A stretch of 64,000 nt of DNA from Nitrospinia bacterium (lineage in GTDB: Bacteria > Nitrospinota > Nitrospinia > Nitrospinales > JAJDAT01). Shown one piece after another: positions 40,957-49,115 of the stretch; the stretch's first letter is position 1; each line of letters begins with the position of its first letter. Made by a program: the position numbers and the translations under genes. The stretch spans positions 62,001-126,000 of the forward strand of contig JAJDAT010000001.1 of the NCBI GenBank assembly GCA_029261715.1, in the 5' to 3' direction. Under the pieces are notes generated by a model that saw only the letters and a program-made list of their open reading frames with translations, searched no databases and had not been told where the DNA came from.

Positions 40957-41868
40957 ATGAAAAAAAGTATCCGCATCCTCTCTTGTGCCCTATTACTTAT
41001 CGTTTTAGCAGTTCCTTCCTTTGCGGCCCAAAGAACTCTTCGAGTCGCATTGATTCCTGCGGACGGAGGCACCGAGGACGGCACCTTAGCTGATTGGCGT
41101 CCGCTCTTTGCAGCCTTAAGTAAGATGACCGGCCTAGAATTTGATCTTAAAGTAGGTCAAAGCTACGCAATGGCAATTCAGGCGATGGTAAATAAACACG
41201 TCGATTTGGCTTGGTTTGGTCCAGTGAGCTATCTTCAAACAAAAAAACGCGGCGCAGCAGAACTTCTCGCAATCAGCGTAAAGAAGGGAAATTCTGTTTA
41301 CTACTCAGGCATCTTTGTTGCCCGCGACTCTGACATGAAGAACATTTCAGATTTAAAAGGTAAAAAAGTTGCCTTTGGCGATACAAGTTCAACTTCTAGT
41401 TTCGTTTATCCTATGGCAAAACTTATTGAATCGGGAATTGATCCTATTAAAGATTTGGATCGCGTCTATTTAACAGGTAGTCACTCAAACAGCCTGCAAG
41501 CGTTAGCAAATGGCCATGTCGACGCAGCTGCCGCTTCCTTCATTTCTTTCGACAAAGCCGTTAATGCAGGAGCAATTGATTTTCGTAAATTTAGGCTTTT
41601 AGTAAAGAGCGTTCCAATACCAAACCCACCCTTAGCTATGCACCCCAATTTGCCAGAATCTCTTAAACAACGTTTACGCAAAGCTATTGCGAAAGTGCAC
41701 AAAGCGCCAGGAATCACCCCGGACATGATTCGCGGTTACGGCGGAAGAAAAGTTGATAGGTATGATTCTGATGTTGATGAAAGTCTTATGGACGAGGCTA
41801 GTAAAACTCTCGAACTACTCACTCCCGATATAATGAGCGCTATCCTGGAAAAAGCGGGAGAAAGATAA
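40957..41868 (+). CDS. phnD: Phosphate/phosphonate ABC transporter substrate-binding protein
   Basis: A 303-aa periplasmic binding protein. I start at the ATG at 40957 because it begins a clean signal peptide ('MKKSIRILSCALLLIVLAVP', cleavage after SFA). The mature part has PhnD-family motifs: 'LRVALIPADGG', 'VDLAWFGPVSYL', 'LKGKKVAFGDTSSTSSFVYP' and 'VDAAAASFISF'. Members bind phosphonates, phosphite or related oxyanions. phnC and phnE follow, so the operon encodes a complete importer. No phosphonate-degrading genes are nearby. The ligand is therefore open; phosphate-like anions are most likely. Confidence 0.9.
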   Translation: MKKSIRILSCALLLIVLAVPSFAAQRTLRVALIPADGGTEDGTLADWRPLFAALSKMTGLEFDLKVGQSYAMAIQAMVNKHVDLAWFGPVSYLQTKKRGAAELLAISVKKGNSVYYSGIFVARDSDMKNISDLKGKKVAFGDTSSTSSFVYPMAKLIESGIDPIKDLDRVYLTGSHSNSLQALANGHVDAAAASFISFDKAVNAGAIDFRKFRLLVKSVPIPNPPLAMHPNLPESLKQRLRKAIAKVHKAPGITPDMIRGYGGRKVDRYDSDVDESLMDEASKTLELLTPDIMSAILEKAGER

Positions 41869-41878
41869 TGCCTAGACA

Positions 41879-42631
41879 ATGTTAAAATTCCAGGAAGTAT
41901 CCAAGAAGTACCTGGATGGAACCGAGGCTTTAAAAACCGTGTCTTTCGAGGTGCCTCCTAGTCAGTTCTGCGTCATATTAGGTTCTTCAGGCGCTGGTAA
42001 ATCTACTCTCCTTAAGATGGTCAATGGCTTGATTTCTCCTTCCACAGGATCTATTTCCGTAAACCAAATACCCGTGATCCCGCAGCGTATCAAATCCATA
42101 CGTCAACAGGTTGCAATGATCCACCAACAGTTCAACTTAGTGGGACGACTCAGCGTAGAAAAAAATATCATGACCGGAGCCCTACGCGAGATGAACATCA
42201 TACAAAAACTTCTCCATTCGTTTCCGATAGATCTACGCCGGCGTGCCTGTCAAATAATGGAGTCCGTAGGTTTGGAGGAAAAACACCTTAATCGAAGGGT
42301 TACCGAATTATCGGGAGGACAGCAACAACGAGTGGGAATAGCGCGTGCCTTTATCCTTAATCCTTCTCTTATTTTGGCCGATGAGCCGGTCGCCAGCTTG
42401 GACCCGCGCATCAGTCGTGATATTCTTAGTATCCTTAAACGATCGGCCAGTGAAAAAGGCGCGACAGTGCTTTGCAGTCTTCATCAATTAGACTTAGCCC
42501 GTGAATTCGCAGACCGTATCGTAGCCTTTAAACACGGACAGATAATTTTCGATGGGGCTCCTGACGATTTGAAAGAATCGGTTATAGAAAAAACCTATGA
42601 GCTCGACGATCAAGGGCTTAATGAAGAATAA
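41879..42631 (+). CDS. phnC: Phosphonate-type ABC transporter ATPase
   Basis: A 250-aa ABC ATPase with Walker A 'GSSGAGKSTL' (about residues 35-44), Q-loop 'MIHQQFNLVGRLSV', signature 'ELSGGQQQRVGIARA' (about 141-155), Walker B 'LILADEPVASLDP' and H-loop 'LHQLD'. The 'HQQFNLV.RLSV' sequence is typical of PhnC. It lies 10 bases after phnD and overlaps phnE by 11 bases, so the three genes form one operon. Confidence 0.93.
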   Translation: MLKFQEVSKKYLDGTEALKTVSFEVPPSQFCVILGSSGAGKSTLLKMVNGLISPSTGSISVNQIPVIPQRIKSIRQQVAMIHQQFNLVGRLSVEKNIMTGALREMNIIQKLLHSFPIDLRRRACQIMESVGLEEKHLNRRVTELSGGQQQRVGIARAFILNPSLILADEPVASLDPRISRDILSILKRSASEKGATVLCSLHQLDLAREFADRIVAFKHGQIIFDGAPDDLKESVIEKTYELDDQGLNEE

Positions 42632-43661
42632 TCAATTTAAATCCGAAGCTAAAAGCCCCACATCCGATTGGCGCCTCAAGCCAGCTTTTTCCTATCGCTC
42701 TGTGATCTATGCTCTATTGATATTGATAATTTTTTACGTTACTTCCAACATCTGGACCAAACAAGTTAGCGAAATATACTCCAAAGCCAAAGAAGAAGTT
42801 GCAGAGAAAGAAACTCCAGCCTGGAAACATGCGACTATAAAAATATTCAACAGTTTCATCAAGATGGGCAAAGAAATGTTTCCTCCGCAAATTTCGGAAT
42901 CGACACCCATTGAAGCAATTTCAGAATTTGATCCTCAAAACTTGCCAATCTTCTCAAAGTTGATAGACAAAACATATAAAGAACACGAGCTAAACCCAGA
43001 TACCTTCAAAATGGAGACGACCGAAGTAAAGAAACAAATTCTTAAACGCCCTTTTGGTTACCTTGAAAAAGTCTTAGCCAAAATGCTTGAGACTTTAGAA
43101 ATTGCTTTATGGGGAACCGTTCTTTCAGTGTTGATCAGTCTACCACTGGCATACTTTTGCGCGGCAAATTACGCTCCGAAAAGATTTTTATATTTAGCGG
43201 CTAGAGGAATCGTTAGTTTGATACGAGCAATTCCCGAGTTAATAAGCGCTCTTTTCTTGGTTGTCGCCTTTGGCTTTGGTCCCATTGCAGGTATCCTAGC
43301 CTTGGCAATTCACTCGGCGGGTTTTCTCGGAAAATTTTATGCAGAAGACATCGAGAACGCCGATAAAGGACCGCAAGAGGCTATAGAAGCTACCGGCGCC
43401 AGTCCTTTCATGACGTTATATTATTCAGTGGTGCCACAAGTTTTCCCACAATACATTGCTTACACCGTCTATATTCTTGATCGAAATGTAAGGATGGCAA
43501 CGGTAATGGGGTTTGTTAACGCAGGCGGCATTGGCGCAGAACTCAAAGGCAGGCTTGATCAGTTCCAGTATTCACATGTCTGTACAATCTTGATAGTTAT
43601 TTTTGTAACGGTCTTTGCGCTGGATCGGCTATCTGCACATTTCCGTAACCGACTCATCTAA
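42621..43661 (+). CDS. phnE: Phosphonate-type ABC transporter permease
   Basis: The start is the ATG at 42621, preceded by AAGGG; an in-frame ATG at 42597 is less likely. The product is about 346 aa. One TM near residues 22-40 is followed by a long hydrophilic stretch (about 45-150) and then the permease core with four or five TM segments. The EAA coupling loop reads 'EAIEATGASPFMTLYYSVVP'. The long N-terminal insert is seen in a subset of PhnE proteins. The stop is followed within 25 bases by the start of the duplicated zapA fragment. Confidence 0.92.
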   Translation: MKNNQFKSEAKSPTSDWRLKPAFSYRSVIYALLILIIFYVTSNIWTKQVSEIYSKAKEEVAEKETPAWKHATIKIFNSFIKMGKEMFPPQISESTPIEAISEFDPQNLPIFSKLIDKTYKEHELNPDTFKMETTEVKKQILKRPFGYLEKVLAKMLETLEIALWGTVLSVLISLPLAYFCAANYAPKRFLYLAARGIVSLIRAIPELISALFLVVAFGFGPIAGILALAIHSAGFLGKFYAEDIENADKGPQEAIEATGASPFMTLYYSVVPQVFPQYIAYTVYILDRNVRMATVMGFVNAGGIGAELKGRLDQFQYSHVCTILIVIFVTVFALDRLSAHFRNRLI

Positions 43662-43683
43662 CCGATCTCCATTCGTTAAAAAC

Positions 43684-43869
43684 GAGACAGCCCTCCCCTC
43701 CAACATGGATTTAGCGACCCTACTCCTCCTAAATATGGCAAAAGACTTATACCACTCTGAATTAAGTCGAGAACAACTGGAGAAAAAAGTAGAAGAAGTG
43801 GCAAACCGGTCCATTGAAAAAAACCAAAACGAAATCCCTTTTAAAAACCAACTTCCTCTTAATCAATAA
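43684..43869 (+). pseudogene. Truncated second copy of the zapA 3' end
   Basis: From about 43684 to 43850 the DNA is about 80% identical to the 3' half of zapA (40707-40874). The frame gives 'LLLLNMAKDLYHSELSREQL' and 'VANRSIEKNQNEIPF' against the ZapA C-terminal coiled coil. The first ~40 ZapA residues are missing. An ATG at 43706 could start a ~54-aa coiled-coil peptide, but no RBS is convincing. It is in the same orientation as zapA, so phnDCE lies between two direct copies. Confidence 0.85.
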
Positions 43870-44074
43870 GTTGAAGGCGTTGCCCTATGGGTACGGTTTC
43901 TTCACGTCTCATCACTACTAATTCACAATCCCGTTGTTTTTGTCGAACTTCAATGAGAGGTCTTTTATCCTGTTCAAAAGCAGAATAACAATTGATGATG
44001 TCATCGACCGTTTCCATTTCAAACAATTCATATTTTGGTAAAAAAGAGTCAAAAGAGATAAAGTTGTCTTTCAT
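43859..44074 (-). CDS. Small hypothetical protein, 71 aa
   Basis: The frame encodes an acidic-then-basic peptide ending 'VRQKQRDCELVVMRREETVP' and IGQRLQLID. No family is recognised and the Shine-Dalgarno is weak. A decayed copy of its 3' end, with the same stop position ('VPIGQPLQHTY'), lies at 50520-50600 in the same orientation. That supports past coding use. Its end touches the zapA fragment's stop codon. The two copies bracket the 44-50 kb module. Confidence 0.45.
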   Translation of the reverse strand: MKDNFISFDSFLPKYELFEMETVDDIINCYSAFEQDKRPLIEVRQKQRDCELVVMRREETVPIGQRLQLID

Positions 44075-44151
44075 TTAGATCAAAGATGAAATATTGAAAA
44101 CAGATATAAAAAGATTGTAGCTCAATATCACAAAGCCAATAGATTTTGGCT

Positions 44152-44180
44152 TTGCAAAACAATTTCATTAATTCTATAAT
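44152..44180 (+). promoter_or_regulatory. Sigma70-type promoter for the phosphopantetheinyl transferase gene
   Basis: TTGCAA at 44152-44157, a 17-base spacer and a perfect TATAAT at 44175-44180. Transcription would start near 44187 and give a leader of about 60 bases. A 9-bp inverted repeat at 44131-44154 overlaps the -35 element and could be an operator. Confidence 0.7.
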
Positions 44181-44249
44181 TTAATTGCTTTAATCTTGGG
44201 AAATTTAAAAAATTAAACTCTTAGATCATCAGAAATTAAATTCAAAGAA

Positions 44250-44915
44250 ATGTCTCCCTTAAATAATTTTTTTGAAAAAGCCAAAAGGAATATACCAAAC
44301 AGTTTGATTATAAAAATTGACCTATTAAGTAATTGTCAAGGTTACATTTATTCTGATGAAGAAAAATTTATTTCAAATTTTAGCGTAGGAAGAAAAAAAG
44401 AATTTATAGCAGGGCGCACTCTTGCAAGACAATCTTTACAAGAATTAGGTAAAGAACCATGTTCAATATTAAACGATAAGAACGGATGTCCTCTTTGGCC
44501 TGATTCAGTTGTAGGATCAATATCACATAAGAGAAATATTTGCGCCACTTTAATTGGACTAAAGGAAAATTTTGATTCTGTCGGTATCGATATCGAGTTT
44601 AATGAACCTCTTTCTCAATCAATGTGGAATATGTTTACTACAATTGAAGAAATATCGGAAGGCAATACAACAGATTTTTCTGACCAAATATTTGCCAATA
44701 TGCTGCTCTCAGCCAAAGAAGCTGTTTATAAAAGTATTTTTCCCATTGCCCAAGTGAAAACTCCATCACTGAAGGACCTTTCCTTGAATTTCAAAAAAAA
44801 TGACGACTTTTTTAATATCAAAACTGGTTTTGAGAAAAATGCTTGGGAAGGAAAACAATTCCTAGAATCATCCCATATTCTATCAATAATTTGGTTATCC
44901 GGAAAAAATGTTTGA
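44250..44915 (+). CDS. 4'-phosphopantetheinyl transferase, EntD/Sfp type
   Basis: A 221-aa protein with the EntD-type motif series: 'EFIAGRTLARQSLQELGKEP' (about residues 50-69), 'GCPLWPDSVVGSISHKRNIC' (about 79-98), 'VGIDIEF' (about 113-119, metal-binding acidic pair) and 'LLSAKEAVYKSIFP' (about 152-165). These enzymes move phosphopantetheine from CoA to a Ser of acyl or peptidyl carrier proteins. No carrier protein, PKS or NRPS is visible in the window, so its target lies elsewhere or is unusual. It has its own promoter and is followed after 55 bases by the promoter-led operon below. Whether it works with that operon is unclear. Confidence 0.85.
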   Translation: MSPLNNFFEKAKRNIPNSLIIKIDLLSNCQGYIYSDEEKFISNFSVGRKKEFIAGRTLARQSLQELGKEPCSILNDKNGCPLWPDSVVGSISHKRNICATLIGLKENFDSVGIDIEFNEPLSQSMWNMFTTIEEISEGNTTDFSDQIFANMLLSAKEAVYKSIFPIAQVKTPSLKDLSLNFKKNDDFFNIKTGFEKNAWEGKQFLESSHILSIIWLSGKNV

Positions 44916-44940
44916 TTTTCTAACAAATCTATGCGATAAT
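44912..44940 (+). promoter_or_regulatory. Promoter of the XRE-ImmA-TS-MazG operon
   Basis: TTGATT at 44912-44917, a 17-base spacer and GATAAT at 44935-44940 with a TG just upstream (extended -10). The predicted start near 44947 leaves only about 24 bases of leader before the ATG at 44971. An XRE regulator is encoded two genes downstream and may act here. The -35 hexamer overlaps the stop codon of the transferase gene. Confidence 0.7.
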
Positions 44941-44970
44941 GTCTGAGAATAAAACATGGAGACTATCATT

Positions 44971-45282
44971 ATGAATTCATCGACCGCCACATCCCAAATT
45001 TCCTTAGAAGAATTTTTAATATTAAGAGCTCAACTAATCAAAAAACTCTTGGAAAGACTTCAAGAAGAAATTGATTTAATGGAATTTGATGATCCCCCCG
45101 AAGGAGAACTTTGGGATGATCTTCCAATTGTTGATTCTAAAACAGTTGTTAAGCTCTCTCCTTTATTAGAAGAGGATACTGGAATGAAATTAAAAAATAA
45201 ATGGATTAGGCGAGGAGGATATGACAGTGCTGATGAGGCTATCAAGGATTTAATCAAAAAAATCGAACAGGAATTAATGTAA
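44971..45282 (+). CDS. Small acidic protein, first gene of the module operon
   Basis: I start at the ATG at 44971 because GGAG lies 10 bases upstream of it; an ATG at 44956 is only a few bases from the predicted transcription start. The product is 103 aa, helical and acidic, with 'LRAQLIKKLLERLQEEIDLM', then 'DDPPEGELWDDLPIVDSKTV' and a C-terminal 'GYDSADEAIKDLIKKIEQEL'. I know no family for it. It precedes the XRE gene by 12 bases and is clearly part of the same operon. Confidence 0.7.
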   Translation: MNSSTATSQISLEEFLILRAQLIKKLLERLQEEIDLMEFDDPPEGELWDDLPIVDSKTVVKLSPLLEEDTGMKLKNKWIRRGGYDSADEAIKDLIKKIEQELM

Positions 45283-45294
45283 ATAAGAGAGAAA

Positions 45295-45633
45295 ATGATG
45301 AATGATGAAACCAGAGGAAAAATTGGTTCTCGTTTGAAGAAAGCACGAGAATATTTGGGAATTTCTCAAGAAGAGGCATCAAATGTAGCGAATATTCCAA
45401 GATCAGCCATCTCACTGATGGAAAGTGGTCAAAGGAAACTTGATTCAGTCGAGCTTTGTGCATTAGCAAAACTATATCAAAAACCTGTGTCTTTTTTTAC
45501 TGAAGACTCAGATCAGGAAATGGCAGATGAAGAGATTTCAACTTTGTATCGCAAGCTTTCAGACCTTTCAGATAAAGATAAAAAAGAATTAATGCAATTC
45601 GCTGATTTCCTATCTCAACGAGGAAAAAAATAA
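45295..45633 (+). CDS. XRE-family HTH regulator
   Basis: A 112-aa protein with a Cro/cI-type helix-turn-helix at about residues 10-64: 'IGSRLKKAREYLGISQEEAS', 'IPRSAISLMESGQRK', 'L..LAKLY..PVSFF'. The C-terminal 45 residues are helical and acidic. XRE repressors paired with ImmA/IrrE peptidases are switched off by cleavage, as in ICEBs1 ImmR/ImmA and DdrO/IrrE. The neighbouring gene is such a peptidase, two bases downstream. It probably represses the promoter at 44912-44940; that is inferred. Confidence 0.9.
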   Translation: MMNDETRGKIGSRLKKAREYLGISQEEASNVANIPRSAISLMESGQRKLDSVELCALAKLYQKPVSFFTEDSDQEMADEEISTLYRKLSDLSDKDKKELMQFADFLSQRGKK

Positions 45634-45635
45634 TC

Positions 45636-46607
45636 GTGACTATACGAGATGCTACTTTAAACGGAGTCAGAGCTGCATCAGAACTTCACGAAAAACTTGG
45701 ATTAAGAAAAACATTAAAAAGTGGTATTGAAAATATCGATGTTTTTCAAACCATTTCTGACCTTGACTTGCCTCTCCTTTGCAAACCTTTAGAAAACCTT
45801 TTAGGAGTTTATATTAGTAAACCAAATAAAGGAATTTTGGTAACAACAAATAGAAGACTTCCTATTCAACGTTTTACAGCTGCGCATGAATTAGGACATC
45901 ATGTATTGGGTCATGAGGAAAGTTACGACAGTGAAGATTCCATGGGTTTAGCGCGACAAAGAGTAATGCAATCCCCTTTGTATGAAATAGAAGCAGAAGC
46001 TTTTGCTGCTGAGTTTCTGCTTCCTAAATGGCTTCTAATTGCCATGCTAAAGAGACAAGGTTGGGGAAAATCTGATTTAGGCTCACCAGAAACGGTTTAT
46101 CAACTATCCCTTAGAGCTGGGATAAGTTATGAGGCGACCTGGCGCTGTCTACATACCAATAATTTGATAAATCAATCAACTATGGAGATATTAAAAAATA
46201 CACCTCCAAAGGTATCTAAACTTGCTGTATTAGGAGATATCACTCCGGTGGATTCGTGGGCTGATGCGTATTTTCTTACTGAAAAGGATAATGGTTCAAA
46301 ATTAATTGCAAGTCAGGAAGACACCGTAATAATTCAACTGAGTGAACATACTTCTGGTGGTTATGTCTGGTCAACCCCAGAAAACAATAATTCTATTGAC
46401 TTAATAAACGATGAAAGGATTAAACAACAAAATTTTATTGGAGGTCAATCAGTACGAAAGATCGCACTTCGTGGGAAAAATATTTCTCAATTAAAAATGA
46501 AGGAATACCGACAATGGGAAGATGGTTCAAACCCAATAAATAATTTTAATGTGACTTTGGATTTTTCTGGAAAAGAAGTTGATTTGCCCAGGGTGACTAG
46601 GCCATGA
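45636..46607 (+). CDS. ImmA/IrrE metallopeptidase fused to a chagasin-like inhibitor
   Basis: A 323-aa protein starting with GTG, two bases after the XRE gene. Residues about 50-200 are an ImmA/IrrE-type zinc peptidase with 'FTAAHELGHHVLGHE' (H84, E85, H88) and the downstream Glu region 'YEIEAEAFAAEFLLP'. Residues about 215-310 match chagasin-type inhibitors of papain-like proteases (MEROPS I42): 'DTVIIQLSEHTSGGYVWSTP' gives the loop corresponding to the conserved 'N.TTGY.W', and 'GGQSVRKIALRGK' a later strand. The next gene encodes a papain-like protease, overlapping by 4 bases. A likely reading is that the peptidase part inactivates the XRE regulator and the inhibitor part restrains the protease. 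That functional link is inference from domain content and order. Confidence 0.85.
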   Translation: MTIRDATLNGVRAASELHEKLGLRKTLKSGIENIDVFQTISDLDLPLLCKPLENLLGVYISKPNKGILVTTNRRLPIQRFTAAHELGHHVLGHEESYDSEDSMGLARQRVMQSPLYEIEAEAFAAEFLLPKWLLIAMLKRQGWGKSDLGSPETVYQLSLRAGISYEATWRCLHTNNLINQSTMEILKNTPPKVSKLAVLGDITPVDSWADAYFLTEKDNGSKLIASQEDTVIIQLSEHTSGGYVWSTPENNNSIDLINDERIKQQNFIGGQSVRKIALRGKNISQLKMKEYRQWEDGSNPINNFNVTLDFSGKEVDLPRVTRP

Positions 46608-47263
46608 ATGATCATTCTAATGACGAAGAACCTAAAGTCATTGTGGATTTAAGAATGGAGTTTCCTGAAGTTCGGGATCAGGGTCATAGACCAGCCTGTT
46701 TAGCTTTTGCGGCAAGTGATGCCCATTCAAATTTTCAAGGTTTCAACCAGCACCTTTCAGTTGAGTACTTAATTTATTACGCTTATTTGGAAGATGGTCA
46801 TCAAGATTATTCTTTGGGTATTTCAACCAGTGCTGCAATAAAGGCTTTGAGTAGAGAGGGACAACCTTTTGAATCTGATTGGCCATACAATCCTAATCAA
46901 AATAGTCCATTAGAACCAATAGCCGGTTTATCTCCTATCTATAAAGTAAATTACGTGAAAAACTTGTCTTGGTCTGTTTCTGAGTTTATTAAGATCTTAG
47001 ACGAACGCAAAGCTATAGTCATTGGGATATCCATAAAAGAAACTTTCTTTAAGCAAGTTTCTTACCCTCATATTATAGAGGATCAAGGCGAATTGATGGG
47101 TTTACATGCTTTGATTTTAGTGGGTTATGGAAAGCTCTCTTCAGGTAATGTTTTATTTTTGTTAAGAAACAGTTGGGGACAAACTTGGGGGAATAATGGT
47201 TATTCCTGGTTAACAGAAAGTTATTTAAAAAATAATATGAACATGTATATGACCTTTAATTAA
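46604..47263 (+). CDS. Papain-like (C1-family) cysteine protease
   Basis: A 219-aa protein with the complete papain triad region. 'RDQGHRPACLAFAAS' contains Q26 (oxyanion hole) and C32 (nucleophile), 'GLHALILVGYG' contains H168, and 'FLLRNSWGQTWGNNGYSWL' contains N189. There is no signal peptide and no pro-region, so it would fold as an active cytoplasmic protease and need an inhibitor. The preceding gene supplies a chagasin-like domain, the natural inhibitor type for this family, and overlaps it by ATGA. This suggests a toxin/inhibitor or controlled-protease pair. The protease target is unknown. Confidence 0.88.
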   Translation: MNDHSNDEEPKVIVDLRMEFPEVRDQGHRPACLAFAASDAHSNFQGFNQHLSVEYLIYYAYLEDGHQDYSLGISTSAAIKALSREGQPFESDWPYNPNQNSPLEPIAGLSPIYKVNYVKNLSWSVSEFIKILDERKAIVIGISIKETFFKQVSYPHIIEDQGELMGLHALILVGYGKLSSGNVLFLLRNSWGQTWGNNGYSWLTESYLKNNMNMYMTFN

Positions 47264-47269
47264 TTTTTT

Positions 47270-48052
47270 ATGAAATCTATTTCTAAAAAAACTAGAGCTG
47301 AAGCTTGGCTGTCAGCCATAAAACATTTATTGAATAATGAAGATTACCAAGAATTAAATTTAGTGCTTGAGGTTATGAACCCTGATGTAGGTACCCCATT
47401 TTCTAGATTAATAGAGGCTGAAGTTGATAAATATTTAAGAGATGCGGAGTTGCACCCCTTGCACACCGTTTCCGAAACCATTTTTCCTGCGACTTTATAT
47501 AAGAAACATGGGGCACGTGGTGTATTTGAAATTTATCCAGAGGAGATTTATCCGTTAATAAAATCAGCTAATGGGAATAGAAATGGTACTTACGCTTTTC
47601 GACTAGTTCATGGATATGATCAGAATAATATAACTTGCAATCCGCTTAAAGATCGATTGGAACGCATGAAAAAAGAATTAAGTCATAAAGGAACAAAAAT
47701 GTCCGTATATGAAGTGTCCATAGATGAGGTTCACTCCATACCAATAAATAGAAACGAAGGTTATATTGGTTTCCCATGCCTTAGTCATTTAAGCTTCAAG
47801 TTATGTTCAAAAAAAAAAATAATTCACCTTACAGCAATTTATCGTTCCCAATTTTATATTGAAAAGGCACTTGGTAATTTACTTGGATTGGCAAGATTGC
47901 AAGATTTTATGGCTCGTGAGCTTGGAATTAAACCCGGTGTTCTTGTTTGCCATGCCACCGATGCGAGGCTGGATTTTCCTACCGGATTTGGAAAAGTTAA
48001 GGTGTTAAATTTAATTCAATACTTGGAGAAAAAAAGAAGTGAACATTTGTGA
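47270..48052 (+). CDS. Thymidylate-synthase-like enzyme (possible dUMP/dCMP hydroxymethylase type)
   Basis: A 260-aa protein. The C-terminal half keeps the thymidylate synthase core: 'GFPCLSHLSFKLC' with C170 at the catalytic position, 'LTAIYRSQFYIEKALGNLLG' matching the 'RS.D...G.P.N' phosphate/nucleotide-binding stretch (R182, N193), and 'VCHATDARLD' near the C-terminus. The N-terminal half diverges from canonical ThyA, and the protein is a little short. Such divergent members include phage dUMP and dCMP hydroxymethylases that make modified DNA precursors. It lies 6 bases after the protease gene and overlaps the MazG-like gene by 14 bases. Which one-carbon transfer it performs is inferred from neighbours. 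Confidence 0.75.
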   Translation: MKSISKKTRAEAWLSAIKHLLNNEDYQELNLVLEVMNPDVGTPFSRLIEAEVDKYLRDAELHPLHTVSETIFPATLYKKHGARGVFEIYPEEIYPLIKSANGNRNGTYAFRLVHGYDQNNITCNPLKDRLERMKKELSHKGTKMSVYEVSIDEVHSIPINRNEGYIGFPCLSHLSFKLCSKKKIIHLTAIYRSQFYIEKALGNLLGLARLQDFMARELGIKPGVLVCHATDARLDFPTGFGKVKVLNLIQYLEKKRSEHL

Positions 48053-49115
48053 GTATCAAATAAAGGCCTTAGAAACTGACAAAATTCCATGGGATGAAAA
48101 AAATGGGCCGGATATTCTCTTGCTTGGATTTTTAGGGGAAATGGGTGCTTTATCCAAAGTCTTCAAAAGAGGTGAACGAGATGGTGAAGTTTATGAATCA
48201 TTTAATAAACATCTTAATGAAAATCTAGGGGATTTACTTTGGCACGTTGCCATACTGGCTAATAAATTTGGTGTCTCCTTTAACTATACACCAAGGAAGA
48301 ATGCTCTTCACAACGATGGGATGGCTGTATTTTATTCACTTGCTCATAAAGTTGTAAGGTTGTCTGATGAACGCAACAACATCTTAGGGGGGCTTCAACA
48401 AGCGTCTTTAGAAGTAAAACAATTAATTTATGAAATATTAGATGATATGCACTATATCGCATCCCTTTATGAAACAAGCCTTGATCTTATAGCTGAAGAA
48501 AATTCAAAAAAAATTAAATCATACTGGAAAGGTGATCCAACTCTCCCAGCTCGCCAATTTGATAAAGATTTTCCTTATTACGAGCAGTTTCCAAGAAAAT
48601 TTGAAATTGAATTTATGGAAATTGACGATGGGAAGAAGATTATCATGCATATGAATGGTCTTAATATAGGAGATAGACTTACTGATAATGCTTTAAAAGA
48701 CGATGCGTATCGTTATCATGATGTATTTCATTTGGCTAATTTGGCAACATTAGGTTGGTCTCCTGTTTTTAGGAATATCCTTCGATGCAAGCGTAAAAGC
48801 AATCGGTCGGTTGATGAAGTCCAAGATGGAGCAAGAGCAGGGATAATTGAAGAAGCTGTTGTGAATTATATTTATGATTATGCTCGTGATCTTCAGTTTT
48901 TAAAGGGAAAAAAGTTGGTGGATTTAAATCTGATTTTACGATTTTCAAAACTTGTCCGCAATTATGAAGTGGAAAGTTGTGAACCATGGGAATGGGCACA
49001 TTGTATTCTTTCCGGGTGTGAGGTATTTAGAAGTTTAAGAGATAATAAGGGGGGAAGGGTCGAGATAGACTCTGATAGGCGATCAATTAAGTTTATAGGG
49101 CGACTAAATAGTTAG
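48039..49115 (+). CDS. Two-domain MazG-like nucleotide pyrophosphohydrolase
   Basis: A 358-aa protein with a GTG start overlapping the previous stop. Residues about 5-85 are an all-alpha NTP-PPase domain: 'DILLLGFLGEMGALSKVFKR' and 'NENLGDLLWHVAILANKFG'. One of the usual metal-binding Glu residues is changed (canonical GE.GE reads GEMGA, residues 33-37), while E34, E61 and D65 remain. A second helical module (about 205-300) reads 'GDRLTDNALKDDAYRYHDVF', 'HLANLATLGWSPVFRNILRC' and 'EEAVVNYIYDYARD', which is found in long MazG-like proteins. MazG enzymes cut (d)NTPs to monophosphates. In phage modification pathways they remove competing dNTPs. Its 3' end overlaps the convergent gene by 23 bases. 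Confidence 0.85.
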   Translation: MNICEYQIKALETDKIPWDEKNGPDILLLGFLGEMGALSKVFKRGERDGEVYESFNKHLNENLGDLLWHVAILANKFGVSFNYTPRKNALHNDGMAVFYSLAHKVVRLSDERNNILGGLQQASLEVKQLIYEILDDMHYIASLYETSLDLIAEENSKKIKSYWKGDPTLPARQFDKDFPYYEQFPRKFEIEFMEIDDGKKIIMHMNGLNIGDRLTDNALKDDAYRYHDVFHLANLATLGWSPVFRNILRCKRKSNRSVDEVQDGARAGIIEEAVVNYIYDYARDLQFLKGKKLVDLNLILRFSKLVRNYEVESCEPWEWAHCILSGCEVFRSLRDNKGGRVEIDSDRRSIKFIGRLNS

